Positions 24,480 to 34,630 of a stretch of DNA of 64,000 nucleotides are shown piece after piece. The notes under the pieces are model-generated. The model had not been told where the DNA came from, searched no databases, and was given only the letters and a program-made list of their open reading frames with translations. Position 1 is the first letter of the stretch. The number at the start of each line of letters is the position of its first letter. This stretch comes from Pseudonocardia oroxyli (GTDB lineage: Bacteria; Actinomycetota; Actinomycetes; Mycobacteriales; Pseudonocardiaceae): NCBI RefSeq assembly GCF_900102195.1, contig NZ_FNBE01000012.1, positions 153,292 through 217,291 of the forward strand, written 5' to 3'. The translations under genes and the position numbers were made by a program.

Positions 24480-24875
24480 ATGGCGTACGAGTCCGCGGTC
24501 GAGAAGGCGATCCGCGAGGCAGTCGAGCGGGGCGAGTTCGACGACCTGCCGGGCAAGGGCCGTCCGCTCGCCGGCCTCTCGGACACCTCCGAGGACTGGT
24601 GGGTGCGGCGGTACGTCCGCCGCGAGGGCGTCCCGTCGGACGCGCTGCTGCCGGTCGGCCTCCAGCTGCGCAAGGAGCTCGAGCGGCTCCCGGAGACCGT
24701 GCGCGACCTGTCGAGCGAGCGCGCGGTGCGCGAGGTGGTGGCCGAGCTGAACGGCCGGGTCGTGGACTACGTCCGAACCCCGCGGGGGCCGGTCCTACCC
24801 CTGCGGCGGGCGGACCCCGAGGACGTGGTCGCCCGGTGGCGGGCCGCCGGGTCGGGCGGTCCTGATCTACGGTGA
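24480..24875 (+). CDS. DUF1992 (DnaJ-homologue-associated) protein
   Basis: This 131-residue protein is of the DUF1992 family, found alone in bacteria and in the DNAJC28 protein of eukaryotes. It has the characteristic motif EKAIREAVERGEFDDLPGKG followed by PL (residues 8-29) and a helical remainder. The function is unknown. It is followed after 4 bp by the LLM oxidoreductase gene. Confidence 0.88.
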   Translation: MAYESAVEKAIREAVERGEFDDLPGKGRPLAGLSDTSEDWWVRRYVRREGVPSDALLPVGLQLRKELERLPETVRDLSSERAVREVVAELNGRVVDYVRTPRGPVLPLRRADPEDVVARWRAAGSGGPDLR

Positions 24876-24879
24876 CCGG

Positions 24880-25833
24880 GTGCCACAGCGTTGGGGTATC
24901 ACGGTGCCGTTGTCCGGTGTCCCGCTGCGAGAGCAGCGCGAGCTGATCCGGGCGCTGCCCGATCTGGGGTACACGGACGTCTGGAGTGCCGAGGCGGACG
25001 GGGCCGACGCCTTCACCCCACTCACCCTCGCGGCGGAGTGGGCCCCGACGCTGCGCCTCGGGACCGCGATCGTGCCCGCCTTCACCCGCGGTCCGGCGCT
25101 GCTCGCGCAGTCCGCGGCCACCCTCGCGAGCCTGGCGCCGGGCCGGTTCGCGCTCGGGATCGGCACGTCCTCGGACGTGATCGTGGAGCGCTGGAACGGG
25201 ATCCCGTTCGTGGAGCCCTACAAGCGGGTCAGGGACCTGCTGGACTTCCTGCGCCGGGCCTTCACCGGCGAGAAGGTCACCGGCGAGTGGGACTCCTTCT
25301 CCGTGCAGGGCTTCCGGCTCGCCGAGGCCCCCGAGCCCGCGCCGCCGGTGCTGGTCGCGGCGCTGCGGCCGGGCATGCTCACGCTGGCGGGCCGGCACGG
25401 CGACGGGGCGATCGTCAACTGGCTGACCAGCGCGGACGTCAAGGCCGTGGCCCCACACGTCCGGGACTACGGCAAGCCGGGGGCCGAGATCGTCGCCCGG
25501 ATCTTCGTGCTGCCGGACGTGCCCGCCGACGAGGCCCGCGCCATCGCGCGGCGGGCGATCGCGGCCTACCTGAACGTGCCGGTCTACCGGGCCTTCCACG
25601 AATGGCTCGGCCGCACCGAGCTGACGCCGATGTGGCGGGCCTGGGCCTCCGGGGACCGGGCCGGGGCGCTCGCCGCGATCCCCGACTCGGTCGTCGACGC
25701 CCTGGTCCTGCACGGCCCCGCGGAGTCGGTGCGCGAGCAGGTGCGGGCCTACGTGGAGGCGGGCGTGACCACCCCGGTCCTCGCCCCGCTCGGCGGCAGC
25801 GCGGCCCGGGTCATCGAGTCCCTGGCGCCCTGA
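24880..25833 (+). CDS. LLM-class F420-dependent oxidoreductase (Rv3093c-like)
   Basis: This 317-residue luciferase-like TIM-barrel protein starts at GTG 24880. The opening PLSGVPLREQRELIRALPDLGYTDVW and segments WAPTLRLGTAIVPAFTRGP and RFALGIGTSS fit F420-dependent LLM enzymes of the Rv3093c group. It should reduce or oxidise an unknown substrate using F420. It overlaps the convergent TetR gene by 23 bp. Confidence 0.86.
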   Translation: MPQRWGITVPLSGVPLREQRELIRALPDLGYTDVWSAEADGADAFTPLTLAAEWAPTLRLGTAIVPAFTRGPALLAQSAATLASLAPGRFALGIGTSSDVIVERWNGIPFVEPYKRVRDLLDFLRRAFTGEKVTGEWDSFSVQGFRLAEAPEPAPPVLVAALRPGMLTLAGRHGDGAIVNWLTSADVKAVAPHVRDYGKPGAEIVARIFVLPDVPADEARAIARRAIAAYLNVPVYRAFHEWLGRTELTPMWRAWASGDRAGALAAIPDSVVDALVLHGPAESVREQVRAYVEAGVTTPVLAPLGGSAARVIESLAP

Positions 25834-26389
25834 GCCCGTCCATGATCAGGTCGAGCAGGCGGCCCGCCTGCTCGCGGTCGGCCGTGGTGAGCGTGACCCC
25901 GGAGACGGCGGCCAGCACGTCCGCGGGGTCGACGTCCGCCCGGAGCGTGCCCGCCGCGGCGCCCGCGCCCACGAGATCCCCGACGGCCGTGCGCAGCCGG
26001 CCCTTGGTCTCGGTGAAGGGGTCCCCGCCGGAGGCGATGATCGCGCGCAGCGTGTCCAGCATGCCGCGCTTGGCGGTCATGTACTCGACGAACCGGTCCA
26101 TCCAGGCCCGCATCGCGACCTCGGGCGGCGCGTTCTCCAGCAGGCCGGGGACGGCGTCGCAGAGCCGCGCGACCTCGCTGCGGTAGGCCGCCTCGACCAG
26201 CGCCTCCCGCGTGGGGAAGTGCCGGTAGAGGGTGCCGATGCCGACGCCGGCGGCCTTCGCGATCGCCTCGAGGGAGACGTCTCGCCCCGGCGTCGAGAAG
26301 GCCTCGACCGCCACCTCCACCAGCCGCTCACGGTTTCGGCGTGCGTCGGCGCGGAGGGGCTTGGTCACGGCCTCGTCAGTGTGACCCAC
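25811..26389 (-). CDS. TetR-family regulator
   Basis: This 192-residue regulator has helix-turn-helix LEAIAKAAGVGIGTLYRHFP near residue 40 and a C-terminal TetR ligand domain. It is divergent from an SDR gene across 112 bp containing an AAACGGA-N6-TCCGTTT operator, so it most likely represses that gene and itself. Confidence 0.9.
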   Translation of the reverse strand: MGHTDEAVTKPLRADARRNRERLVEVAVEAFSTPGRDVSLEAIAKAAGVGIGTLYRHFPTREALVEAAYRSEVARLCDAVPGLLENAPPEVAMRAWMDRFVEYMTAKRGMLDTLRAIIASGGDPFTETKGRLRTAVGDLVGAGAAAGTLRADVDPADVLAAVSGVTLTTADREQAGRLLDLIMDGLRAPGTR

Positions 26390-26405
26390 GCCACTTCACC
26401 ACCTC

Positions 26406-26425
26406 AAACGGAATCGCCTCCGTTT
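26406..26425. promoter_or_regulatory. TetR operator, AAACGGA-N6-TCCGTTT
   Basis: A perfect 7-bp inverted repeat with a 6-nt centre lies 16 bp upstream of the TetR start at 26389 and on the promoter side of the SDR gene (26502). A weaker CGGAG-GCAG-CTCCG follows near 26434. Confidence 0.65.
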
Positions 26426-26501
26426 ACCCGGGGTTGGGATCGGAGGCAGCTCCGGATGCGAGTCTACGCGCCGAGCGATCTCAGCCCTGAGGAGAAGCGC
26501 C

Positions 26502-27467
26502 ATGACCACCTTCCTCACCCCGCCGATCGTCCACCCCAGCACCAGCCGCTTCGTCGGCCCGTTCGACCGCCGCACCACCGCCGCCGAGGTCGTCCGCGGC
26601 CTGGACCTGGGCGGACGGCGGGCCGTCGTCACCGGCGCCGCCTCCGGGATCGGGCTCGAGACCGCCCGCGCGCTGGCCGCCGCCGGAGCGTGCGTGACGC
26701 TCGCCGTGCGCGACGTCGACGCCGGTGCCGCCGCCGCGGCCGCGCTCACCGCCGCGACCGGCAACGAGCTCGTGTCCGTCGCGCCGCTCGACCTCACCGA
26801 CCGCACCTCGATCCGGGCCTTCGTCTCCACCTGGGACGGCCCGCTGCACATGCTGGTGAACAACGCCGGCGTCATGGCCACCCCGCTGACCCGCACGGCG
26901 GAGCGCTGGGAGCTGCAGTTCGCCACGAACCACCTGGGCCACTTCGCGCTGACCACCGGCCTGTTCCCGGCACTGCTCGCCGCAGGCGACGCCCGCGTGG
27001 TGTCCGTGTCCTCCGGCGCCCACCTGCGCGCCCCGGTGGACTTCGACGACGTCCACTTCCACGGCCGCCCCTACGACCCGTGGCTCGCCTACGCCCAGTC
27101 CAAGACGGCGAACGTGCTGTTCGCGGTCGAGGCCAACCGGCGCTGGTCCGGCGACGGCATCCACGTCAACGCGGTGATGCCCGGCGGGATCCGCACCGGC
27201 CTGCAGCGCCACCTGGACGCGCGCGAGCTCGCCGCGATGGACGCCCGGGCGGGCGACCTCTGGAAGACCCCCGAGCAGGGCGCGGCCACGAGCGTGCTGC
27301 TCGCGGCCTCGCCGCTGGTCGAGGGCATCGGCGGGCGGTACTTCGAGGACTGCGCCGAGGCCCTGCCCGCGACCGGCGTGTACGGCCGCGGCGTGGCTCC
27401 CTACGCCCTCAACCCCGAGGCCGCCGAGCGGCTCTGGGACTTGTCCGTGGCGACCCTGCGCGCCTGA
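26502..27467 (+). CDS. SDR-family oxidoreductase (retinol-dehydrogenase-like)
   Basis: This 321-residue SDR has TGAASGIG (near residue 46), NNAG and the catalytic YAQSK, with the N-terminal extension and C-terminal length of the retinol-dehydrogenase/WW-oxidoreductase-like group. A TGAGGAGAAG ribosome site precedes the ATG. It is divergent from its probable repressor. Confidence 0.9.
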   Translation: MTTFLTPPIVHPSTSRFVGPFDRRTTAAEVVRGLDLGGRRAVVTGAASGIGLETARALAAAGACVTLAVRDVDAGAAAAAALTAATGNELVSVAPLDLTDRTSIRAFVSTWDGPLHMLVNNAGVMATPLTRTAERWELQFATNHLGHFALTTGLFPALLAAGDARVVSVSSGAHLRAPVDFDDVHFHGRPYDPWLAYAQSKTANVLFAVEANRRWSGDGIHVNAVMPGGIRTGLQRHLDARELAAMDARAGDLWKTPEQGAATSVLLAASPLVEGIGGRYFEDCAEALPATGVYGRGVAPYALNPEAAERLWDLSVATLRA

Positions 27468-27478
27468 CCCCGGAGGGC

Positions 27479-28282
27479 TCAGAGCCCGTGGCGGGACAGG
27501 AAGTCCAGGGCCCGGTCGGCGACCTCCCGCCAGCTGCTGTCGACGGCGTAGGAGTGGCCCCGGTCCGGGAAGGCGGCCCACTCGGTGACCCCCGGGCTCT
27601 TCGCGAGGATCGTGTAGGCGGCCCTGCTGGTGGCCTCGGGCACCGTGCGATCCCGGCCCGCGCCGATCACCAGCACCGGCCCCCGCGCGCGGTGCACGTC
27701 CACCGTGGCCTCGCTGTGCAGCGCGAAGTTCGCCAGCGCGGCCTGGAACAGCGGGCGCATGGGGGACGGGACCGCGTAGGAGTCGTACAGCGCGTCCGCC
27801 TCCGCGCGCGGCACCGCGTTGGCGAACCCGGCGGCCCACGAGTCCTTCGTGTGGATCCAGCTCTTCGTCCGCAGTCCGGGCCTGCTCAGGACCGGGAAGG
27901 CCGTCTTGAGCTGGGCGGGCGGCAGCGCGAGGTTGCCCTTGAACTGCGCCGGCGAGATCGCGACGCACGCCCGGGCGCAACCCTGTCCGATCAGCTTCTC
28001 CGCGATCAGCCCGCCGAAGGAGTGTCCGATCACGATCGGCTTCTCCGGCAGCTCCTCGATCAGGGCCGCGTAGTGGTCGGTCACGGCGGAGATGCCCTGC
28101 CCGGCCACGGCGTCCGGGTCGGCCCTGGCCGCCTCGGCGGTGCCGGGCTCCCCCGGCCACCCGGGCGCGACGGGCGCGTAGCCCTTCTCCGCGAACAGCT
28201 CGACCCACGGGGTCCAGCTCGAGGCGTGCAACCACAGGCCGTGGACGAAGACGACGGGCGTTCCGGGCACGCTGACCTCCAC
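27479..28282 (-). CDS. Alpha/beta hydrolase
   Basis: This 267-residue hydrolase has oxyanion-region motif VFVHGLWLHASSW near residue 10, nucleophile elbow GHSFGG (near residue 86), the acid in GAGRDRTVP and the histidine in FPDRGHSYAV. The substrate is unknown; it resembles non-haem-peroxidase-like and esterase hydrolases. It converges on the SDR gene with an 11-bp gap. Confidence 0.87.
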   Translation of the reverse strand: MEVSVPGTPVVFVHGLWLHASSWTPWVELFAEKGYAPVAPGWPGEPGTAEAARADPDAVAGQGISAVTDHYAALIEELPEKPIVIGHSFGGLIAEKLIGQGCARACVAISPAQFKGNLALPPAQLKTAFPVLSRPGLRTKSWIHTKDSWAAGFANAVPRAEADALYDSYAVPSPMRPLFQAALANFALHSEATVDVHRARGPVLVIGAGRDRTVPEATSRAAYTILAKSPGVTEWAAFPDRGHSYAVDSSWREVADRALDFLSRHGL

Positions 28283-28352
28283 AGGGTTCCGCCGAGTCGA
28301 GCGTAGCCGGCGTGTCGATCACCCGAACGCCGCAGCACGCGCGGCCGGCCCC

Positions 28353-30401
28353 GTGCAGAATGCGGCCGTGGACCAGTTCTACTCGGCCTACCGACACGGC
28401 TTCCTGCGCGTGGCGGCGGCGACCATCCGCACCACGCTCGCCGATCCCGCCGCGAACGCCGCCGCCGTCCTGGAGTCGGCGCGCGAGCTCGCGGCAGACG
28501 GGGTCGGCGTGGCGGTGTTCCCCGAGCTCACGCTGACCGGGTACTCGCTGGAGGACGTCGTCATGCAGGACACCCTGCTCGACGCCGCCCTCGCCGGGCT
28601 CGAGGACGTCGTCGCGGGCTCGGCCGACCTGCTCCCCGTCCTGGTGGTGGGCCTGCCGATCCGGCACCGGCACCGCATCCACAACTGTGCGGCGATCATC
28701 CACAGGGGACGGGTCCTCGGCGTCGCACCCAAGTCGTACCTGCCGACCTACCGCGAGTTCTACGAGCGCCGCCAGATGGCCCCCGGGGACGACGTGACCG
28801 GCACGCTGCGGATCGGCGACCAGGACGTCCCGTTCGGCCCCGACCTGCTGTTCACCGCCTCCGACGTGCCCGGCTTCGTGCTGCACGTCGAGATCTGCGA
28901 GGACATGTGGGTGCCGATCCCGCCGTCCGCCGAGGCGGCGCTGGCGGGCGCGACGGTGCTGGCCAACCTCTCCGGCAGCCCGATCACCGTCGGCCGGGCC
29001 GAGGACCGGAAGCTGTTGGCGCGCAGCGCCTCCTCCCGCTGCCTCGCCGCCTACGTCTACGCCGCGGCGGGCGAGGGCGAGTCCTCGACCGACCTCGCCT
29101 GGGACGGCCAGACGATGATCTACGAGAACGGGGTGCTGCTCGCCGAGACCGAGCGGTTCCCGAACGGGCCCCGCGCCTCGGTGGCGGACGTCGACCTGGA
29201 CCTGCTGGCCAACGAGCGGCTGCGGATGGGCACGTTCGACGACAACCGCCGCCACCACGCCCCCGAGTTCCGGTGCGTCTCCTTCGCGCTGTCCCCGCCG
29301 TCGTCGGACATCGGGCTCAAGCGCGAGATCGAACGCTTCCCCTTCGTCCCCGCGGACGAGAGCAGGCTCGAGCTGGACTGCTACGAGGCCTACAACATCC
29401 AGGTCAGCGGCCTGGAGCAGCGGCTGCGCGCGATCGGGCAGCCCAAGATCGTGATCGGGGTGTCCGGGGGTCTGGACTCCACGCACGCCCTGATCGTGGC
29501 CGCGCGGGCGATGGACCGGCAGGGCAGGCCGCGCAGCGACATCCTCGCGTTCACGTTGCCCGGCTTCGCCACCGGCGACCACACCAAGGGCAACGCCTAC
29601 CGGCTCGGGAAGGCCCTCGGCGTGACGTTCGAGGAGATCGACATCACCGAGACGGCCCGGCTGATGCTGGCCAACCTCAAGCACCCGTTCTCCGCGGGCG
29701 AGCCGGTCTACGACGTCACGTTCGAGAACGTCCAGGCCGGGCTGCGCACCGACTACCTGTTCCGGGCGGCCAACCAGCGCGGCGGGATCGTGCTGGGCAC
29801 CGGGGACCTCTCCGAGCTGGCGCTGGGCTGGTCGACCTACGGCGTCGGCGACCAGATGTCGCACTACAACGTCAACGGCGGCGTGCCGAAGACGCTGATC
29901 CAGCACCTCATCCGCTGGGTGATCAGCTCCCGGCAGTTCGACGACGAGGTGGGCGAGGTCCTGCAGTCCGTGCTGGACACCGAGATCACCCCCGAGCTCG
30001 TGCCCTCGGACGCGGGCGAGGTGCAGTCGTCGGAGGCCAAGGTCGGGCCGTACCCGTTGCAGGACTTCACGTTGTTCCACTACCTGCGGTGGGGGTTCCG
30101 GCCCGCGAAGATCGCCTTCCTCGCCCACCACGCGTGGGGTGACGTCGACCGCGGCGACTGGCCCGTCGGCTTCCCGCCGGAGAAGCGCGGGGTGTTCACG
30201 ATGGCGGAGATCCGGAAGTGGTCGGAGGTGTTCGCGCAGCGCTTCTTCTCCTTCGCGCAGTTCAAGCGCAGTGCGCTGCCGAACGGCCCGAAGGTCTCCG
30301 CGGGCGGGTCGCTGTCCCCGCGCGGGGACTGGCGCGCGCCCAGTGACATGTCGGCGCGGATCTGGCTGGAGGAGATCCGCCGCGAGGTTCCTCAACAATA
30401 A
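28353..30401 (+). CDS. nadE: Glutamine-dependent NAD+ synthetase
   Basis: This 682-residue two-domain enzyme makes NAD+ from deamido-NAD+, ATP and glutamine. The N-terminal nitrilase-type glutaminase has Glu in FPELTLTGY, Lys in [15 protein letters not shown] and Cys in EICEDMWVP. The C-terminal synthetase has P-loop [12 protein letters not shown] (near residue 370). The length matches the mycobacterial form. It starts at GTG 28353. Nicotinate catabolism encoded later in the window would draw on the same precursor pool. Confidence 0.94.
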   Translation: MQNAAVDQFYSAYRHGFLRVAAATIRTTLADPAANAAAVLESARELAADGVGVAVFPELTLTGYSLEDVVMQDTLLDAALAGLEDVVAGSADLLPVLVVGLPIRHRHRIHNCAAIIHRGRVLGVAPKSYLPTYREFYERRQMAPGDDVTGTLRIGDQDVPFGPDLLFTASDVPGFVLHVEICEDMWVPIPPSAEAALAGATVLANLSGSPITVGRAEDRKLLARSASSRCLAAYVYAAAGEGESSTDLAWDGQTMIYENGVLLAETERFPNGPRASVADVDLDLLANERLRMGTFDDNRRHHAPEFRCVSFALSPPSSDIGLKREIERFPFVPADESRLELDCYEAYNIQVSGLEQRLRAIGQPKIVIGVSGGLDSTHALIVAARAMDRQGRPRSDILAFTLPGFATGDHTKGNAYRLGKALGVTFEEIDITETARLMLANLKHPFSAGEPVYDVTFENVQAGLRTDYLFRAANQRGGIVLGTGDLSELALGWSTYGVGDQMSHYNVNGGVPKTLIQHLIRWVISSRQFDDEVGEVLQSVLDTEITPELVPSDAGEVQSSEAKVGPYPLQDFTLFHYLRWGFRPAKIAFLAHHAWGDVDRGDWPVGFPPEKRGVFTMAEIRKWSEVFAQRFFSFAQFKRSALPNGPKVSAGGSLSPRGDWRAPSDMSARIWLEEIRREVPQQ

Positions 30402-30484
30402 TGACGATTACTGGGCCGGACGGCGTAACGATTGGCGCTGCGTGACGACATCTCGGGCGAGTAACCCGTTCGAGGGAGCACGCC

Positions 30485-30670
30485 GTGTCCGACCGTTACG
30501 CACCGTTCGGCTACAACGCTCGCGAGCCGTGGGCCCCGCCGCAGTACACCGGTGAGCCGACCGCCGCGGAGCGCGCCCCGGGCGGCACCGCGACCCTGGT
30601 CGCCCTGGCCGTGCTCTTCGTGCTGATCGGCGGCGCCGCGTACCTGTATGGCGCCCTCGCGCTGCTCTGA
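30485..30670 (+). CDS. Small single-pass membrane protein, unknown function
   Basis: This is a 61-residue protein starting at GTG 30485 behind a GAGGGAGC ribosome site. Residues 1-35 are polar and proline-rich (YAPFGYNAREPWAPPQYTG) and residues 36-60 form one hydrophobic helix (ATLVALAVLFVLIGGAAYLY). I do not recognise a family. The 83-bp leader after nadE is locally AT-richer and may hold its promoter. Confidence 0.6.
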   Translation: MSDRYAPFGYNAREPWAPPQYTGEPTAAERAPGGTATLVALAVLFVLIGGAAYLYGALALL

Positions 30671-30688
30671 TCTGCGGCTCCGCCGCCC

Positions 30689-30728
30689 GTGAGTGGTAAG
30701 TGGTGCTTGAGCACCACTTGCCGCGCAC
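30689..30728. repeat. GTGAGTGG-family palindrome (type A), intergenic copy
   Basis: The left arm GTGAGTGGTAAGTGGTGC (30689-30706), a TTGA loop and a right arm with two changes (30711-30728) form a 40-bp element. It sits between the small membrane protein gene and the hemerythrin gene. Confidence 0.9.
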
Positions 30729-30779
30729 GAGCGCCGGAGGCGCAAGTCGCGCTTAAGCGGCGCCGCGCACAGTGCTGCC

Positions 30780-31436
30780 ATGACCACCACGGAGACCACG
30801 CCCGACCTGCTCGGCATGCGCTACGCCCACCGGATGATGCGCTTCGACCTGCACCGCTTCACCGATCTCGCCCGCCGCCTCGCCGCGGGCGAGCCGTGCG
30901 ACGACCGCCGGGCCGCGGCGATCGTCGCCTGGCTGCGCACGCTGCGCCAGGAGATCCACCACCACCACACCGTCGAGGACGAGCTGTGCTGGCCGCTCAT
31001 CGAGCGCAGCGCGGGCGCCGAGATCGACCTCGAGGTGCTCAGCGAGGACCACCGCGCCCTCGACCCGCTGCTCGACCAGCTGCACGCCGCGACCAGCGCG
31101 TTCGCGGCCGGGCCCGATCGTCGGGCCGCGGCGGGGCCCCTGCTCGCGATCCTGACGACCATCCGGGACGAGCTCGACGAGCACATCGAGTCCGAGGAGG
31201 CCTCGGTGTTCCCGGTGGTCGAGCGGTACGTGTCGGCGCAGGACTGGGCGGAGCTGGAGAAGGCGATCCGCAAGGGTGGGCCGCCGATCGGGTTCGTCCT
31301 GCCGCGTTTCGAGGCCGTCATGCGGCCCGAGGAGCGTGCGCAGGTCCGGGCCGCGGCGGGTCGGGTCATGTTCGCCCTGCTCGCCCTGCTGCGACCGGGG
31401 TTCAAGCGGAAGGAGCGCCTGGTGTTCGGGGGCTGA
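30780..31436 (+). CDS. Hemerythrin (HHE) domain protein
   Basis: This 218-residue protein has an N-terminal HHE-type four-helix domain. Likely iron ligands are His in RFDLHRF, the HHHHTVEDELCWP cluster (near residue 62), EDHRALD and the acidic/histidine helix DELDEHIESEEASVFP. It probably binds a di-iron centre for oxygen or NO sensing or storage. Its 3' end overlaps the convergent regulator gene by 35 bp. Confidence 0.85.
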   Translation: MTTTETTPDLLGMRYAHRMMRFDLHRFTDLARRLAAGEPCDDRRAAAIVAWLRTLRQEIHHHHTVEDELCWPLIERSAGAEIDLEVLSEDHRALDPLLDQLHAATSAFAAGPDRRAAAGPLLAILTTIRDELDEHIESEEASVFPVVERYVSAQDWAELEKAIRKGGPPIGFVLPRFEAVMRPEERAQVRAAAGRVMFALLALLRPGFKRKERLVFGG

Positions 31437-34400
31437 CCCAGCCGACGCGGGCCGCGACCGCCGCGGCCCGCGCGCGATGCTCCGCGGCGGGCCCGCCCAG
31501 GAACTGCGCCAGCTCGCCGAGGAAGTGGGCGACCGGACCGAGGGTGAGCGTGCCGCTGCCGAGCCCTGCCATCTCGTCGGCGAACGGGAGGAGCTCGCGG
31601 TAGGTCTCCTCGGCGATCTCCCGGTCGTCGAGGGCGATCGCCACCTCGGCCCGCAGCGCCATGAAGATCTGCCAGTAGTAGCTGCGCGGCGGCTGTCGGT
31701 CGCGCTGCCACACCGCGCGGGCCTCGTCGACCCGGCCGAGAGCGAGCAGCGCCCGCGCGGTGGGATCGGCCATCCCGTCCGGGACGACCTCGACGGCGAG
31801 GTACTCCTCGGCGATGTCCGCCAGCGCGCCCGCGACGTGGCGCACCCCGAAGCGGGCGAACGTGCCCATGACCTCGGCGTTCACCGCGCCCGCCGCCGTC
31901 AGCGCCGCCTGCACGGCGGCGTACCCCGCCTCCGCGCCCGCGATGTCCCCGGCGACCAGCCTGCGCAGCGACGCGAAGATCGCCGCCCAGCCCAGGGACT
32001 GGCCGAGCTGCCCGTTCGAGGCCAGAGCGATCGCCGAGTCGGCGTGGCGCTGCGCGGCGTCGAGGTCCAGCTGCTCGGCCTCGACCATGAACAGCAGATG
32101 GTGGCCCTCGGACTCGTAGCCGGTCAGCCCGGCCCGCGCGGCCGTGTCGATCAGCTCGCGGCCGATGCCCGCCAGCTCGCCGCGCCGGTCCGGGCCCAGC
32201 GCCGTGAAGGACCGGGCGTTGAGCGCGACGCACCGCAGCAGCGGGTCCCCCACCTCGGCCGAGAGCGCCATGGCCTCGGCGGTGACCTCGGCGGCGCGGT
32301 CGTCGTCCGCGGACTCGACCTCGAAGCACAACGCGACCAGCAGCCGACACCGCGCGACCGGGTCGTGGGTCACGGCGAGGGCCCCCTCCAGCACGGCGAC
32401 GAGCTCGGCGTCGACCGCGACGTCCTGCCGGATCGTCCACGAGATCGGGGCGTCGTAGCTCGTCAGGGCGGCGACGAGCGCGTCGGTGCCGCGGGCGGCG
32501 GCGACCGCCCGCCTGCGCTCGTCGACCGCGGCGCCGACCTGTCCGGAGTGGGCCAGCGCGGACACCAGCGCGCACCGCAGCTCCACCTCCCGCTCGGGCC
32601 CCGCGAGGTCCAGCCCGGCCCGCCAGAGCCGGGCGGCCTCGCGGTACCCGCCCGTCGCCACGGCCTCCCGTGCGGCCCGCTCCACGTGCCCCCACGCCAC
32701 CTCGGGCGCCACCGCGGGCCCGGCCTCCAGGGCGTGGCGGGCCAGGACCGCCGGGTCGGCCGGGCCGACCGCCGTCAACGCGGCGGCGTGCAGCCTCGTG
32801 CGGCGCAGCCGGGGGAGGTCGGCGTCGAGGGTGTCGCGGACCAGGGCGTGCGTGAACCGGACGCGCCCGGGGGCCGGTTCGGTCAGCAGGCCGGACAGCA
32901 CCCCGAGCTCGAGGGCGTCGAGCACGGTGTCCTCGTCCGCGGTGGCCAGGCGCACCACCGTGTCGACGGTGAACTCCCGCCCCAGCACCGCGGCCTGGCC
33001 GAGCACGGTGCGCGCGGGCGCAGGGAGCCGGGCGACCCGGCGGCGCAGCACGTCCCGCACGCCCGCGGGGACGGCGTCCGTCGCCGCGGCCGGGCCCTCG
33101 ACGGCGATGAGCCGGGCGGTCTCGCGGACGAACAGGGGGTTGCCGTCGGTGCGGTCGGCGACCAGGGCGACCGTCGCGGCGTCCGGCTCCACGACGCCGT
33201 GTCGCCGCAGCAGGGCGCGGACGTCCGGCCCGGTCAGGCCCGGCAACGGGATCCGGTCGACAATCGGGCCCGCCAGCGCGGCGAGCGTGGCCGCGAGGTC
33301 GGGGCCGATCTCCGCGGGCCGCACGGTGGCGACGACCAGCACCGACCCGGCCTCGAACCGGGTGCCGACCACGGCCCGGAGCAGCTGCAACGTCTCCTCG
33401 TCCGCCCGGTGCAGGTCGTCGAGCACGAGGAGGACGGGGGCGTGCGCGGCCACGAGCTCGACGACCGCGCGGGACAGCCAGAACGTCTCCCCCACCGCGC
33501 GCCGCTCGCCGCGCAGCGGGGCGAGCCTGCCCGCCAGGTCCGAGCCGGGATCCGGCAGCCCGTCGACGATCTCCGACCACGCCCACGCGGGGGGCGCGCC
33601 GTCGACCTCCGGGCAGCGACCGACGACCGTGGTCCACCCCGTCAGCTCCGCGCGGAACGCCTCCACCAGGGCCGTCTTGCCGCCGCCCGCGTCCGCCTCG
33701 ACCAGCACCAGCCCGTGCCCGCGCGCGGCGGCGGCCCGCAGCCGCGCCAGCTCGCGCTCCCGGCCCACGATCGTCGGCGCCGGGGTCGGCGCCGCCACGG
33801 CGACGGGTGTGGGGTCGGGTCTGCCCAGGACGTGCTCGGCGTGGCGCAGCACGTCCTGTTCGAGCGCACGCAGCGCGGGGCCGGGGTCGACACCCAGCTC
33901 CGCGGCGAGGCGCTTGCGGGCCCGGGCGAGCACGGCCAACGCGTCCGCCTGCCGCCCGCTCCGGTAGAGCGCGAGGGCCAGCAGCCGCACGGCGCCCTCC
34001 CGCAGCGGATGGTCGCGCAGCAGCACCTCCAGGCCGGGCACGGCGTCTGCCGGGCGGCCGCGCGCGAGCCGCGCCTCGGCCAGGCGTTCGGTGGCGACGA
34101 GCCGGAGCTCGTCGAGCCGCGCGACCTCGGGGGCGGCCCACCGCTCGTCCGCGAACTCGGCGAGCGTCGGCCCGGTCCAGGCGGCGAGGACCTCGACGAG
34201 CGCCTCCTCGGTCTGGTCCGACCCGGCCAGCACCGCGGCCACCCGCCTGCTGTCCACCGCGTCCCGCGGCAGCCGCAACGCGTACCCGGGTGGCTCGCTG
34301 ACCAGGACCGACGCGGGTGTCCGCGGCGCCCGGTCCGGTTCCAGGATCCGGCGCAGGTGCGAGACGTGGACCTGCAGCGCCCCGAGTGCCCGCGGCGGCG

Positions 34401-34569
34401 GCTCGCCGCGCCACAGGTCGTCGATCAGGGTGTCGGTGGAGACGACCTCCCCGCCCGCGACGGCGAGCCGGGCCAGTACCGCACGCTGTCGGCGACCCCC
34501 CAGGTCGGCGGGGGCACCCGCGACCTCCGCCCGCACGGGGCCGAGGACCGCGACCCGGACCGACTGCAC
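31402..34569 (-). CDS. AfsR/SARP-type transcriptional regulator with AAA ATPase and TPR-like domains
   Basis: This 1055-residue regulator starts at GTG 34569 (MQSVRVAVLGPVRAEV). Its order is a winged-helix DNA-binding domain (residues about 1-95), a bacterial transcriptional activation domain rich in helical repeats (to about 255), and an ATPase with Walker A EADAGGGKTALV and the LLVLDDLHRAD Walker B. A long helical TPR-like C-terminal half follows. This is the large-SARP layout used to integrate signals and switch on secondary metabolism or stress genes. No biosynthetic cluster is adjacent, so the targets are unknown. Confidence 0.88.
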   Translation of the reverse strand: MQSVRVAVLGPVRAEVAGAPADLGGRRQRAVLARLAVAGGEVVSTDTLIDDLWRGEPPPRALGALQVHVSHLRRILEPDRAPRTPASVLVSEPPGYALRLPRDAVDSRRVAAVLAGSDQTEEALVEVLAAWTGPTLAEFADERWAAPEVARLDELRLVATERLAEARLARGRPADAVPGLEVLLRDHPLREGAVRLLALALYRSGRQADALAVLARARKRLAAELGVDPGPALRALEQDVLRHAEHVLGRPDPTPVAVAAPTPAPTIVGRERELARLRAAAARGHGLVLVEADAGGGKTALVEAFRAELTGWTTVVGRCPEVDGAPPAWAWSEIVDGLPDPGSDLAGRLAPLRGERRAVGETFWLSRAVVELVAAHAPVLLVLDDLHRADEETLQLLRAVVGTRFEAGSVLVVATVRPAEIGPDLAATLAALAGPIVDRIPLPGLTGPDVRALLRRHGVVEPDAATVALVADRTDGNPLFVRETARLIAVEGPAAATDAVPAGVRDVLRRRVARLPAPARTVLGQAAVLGREFTVDTVVRLATADEDTVLDALELGVLSGLLTEPAPGRVRFTHALVRDTLDADLPRLRRTRLHAAALTAVGPADPAVLARHALEAGPAVAPEVAWGHVERAAREAVATGGYREAARLWRAGLDLAGPEREVELRCALVSALAHSGQVGAAVDERRRAVAAARGTDALVAALTSYDAPISWTIRQDVAVDAELVAVLEGALAVTHDPVARCRLLVALCFEVESADDDRAAEVTAEAMALSAEVGDPLLRCVALNARSFTALGPDRRGELAGIGRELIDTAARAGLTGYESEGHHLLFMVEAEQLDLDAAQRHADSAIALASNGQLGQSLGWAAIFASLRRLVAGDIAGAEAGYAAVQAALTAAGAVNAEVMGTFARFGVRHVAGALADIAEEYLAVEVVPDGMADPTARALLALGRVDEARAVWQRDRQPPRSYYWQIFMALRAEVAIALDDREIAEETYRELLPFADEMAGLGSGTLTLGPVAHFLGELAQFLGGPAAEHRARAAAVAARVGWVSPRTPGAPSA

Positions 34570-34630
34570 CCCGGCAGTATGCCGTGCACCGCCGAAAACA
34601 GTCGGCCCTGTCGGGAAGTAGGCTGGGTCG

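Noticed and set aside
26481..30398. A 1305-codon minus-strand frame opposite the SDR and nadE genes
   Set aside because: nadE and the SDR on the plus strand have full catalytic motifs; the antisense frame has none.
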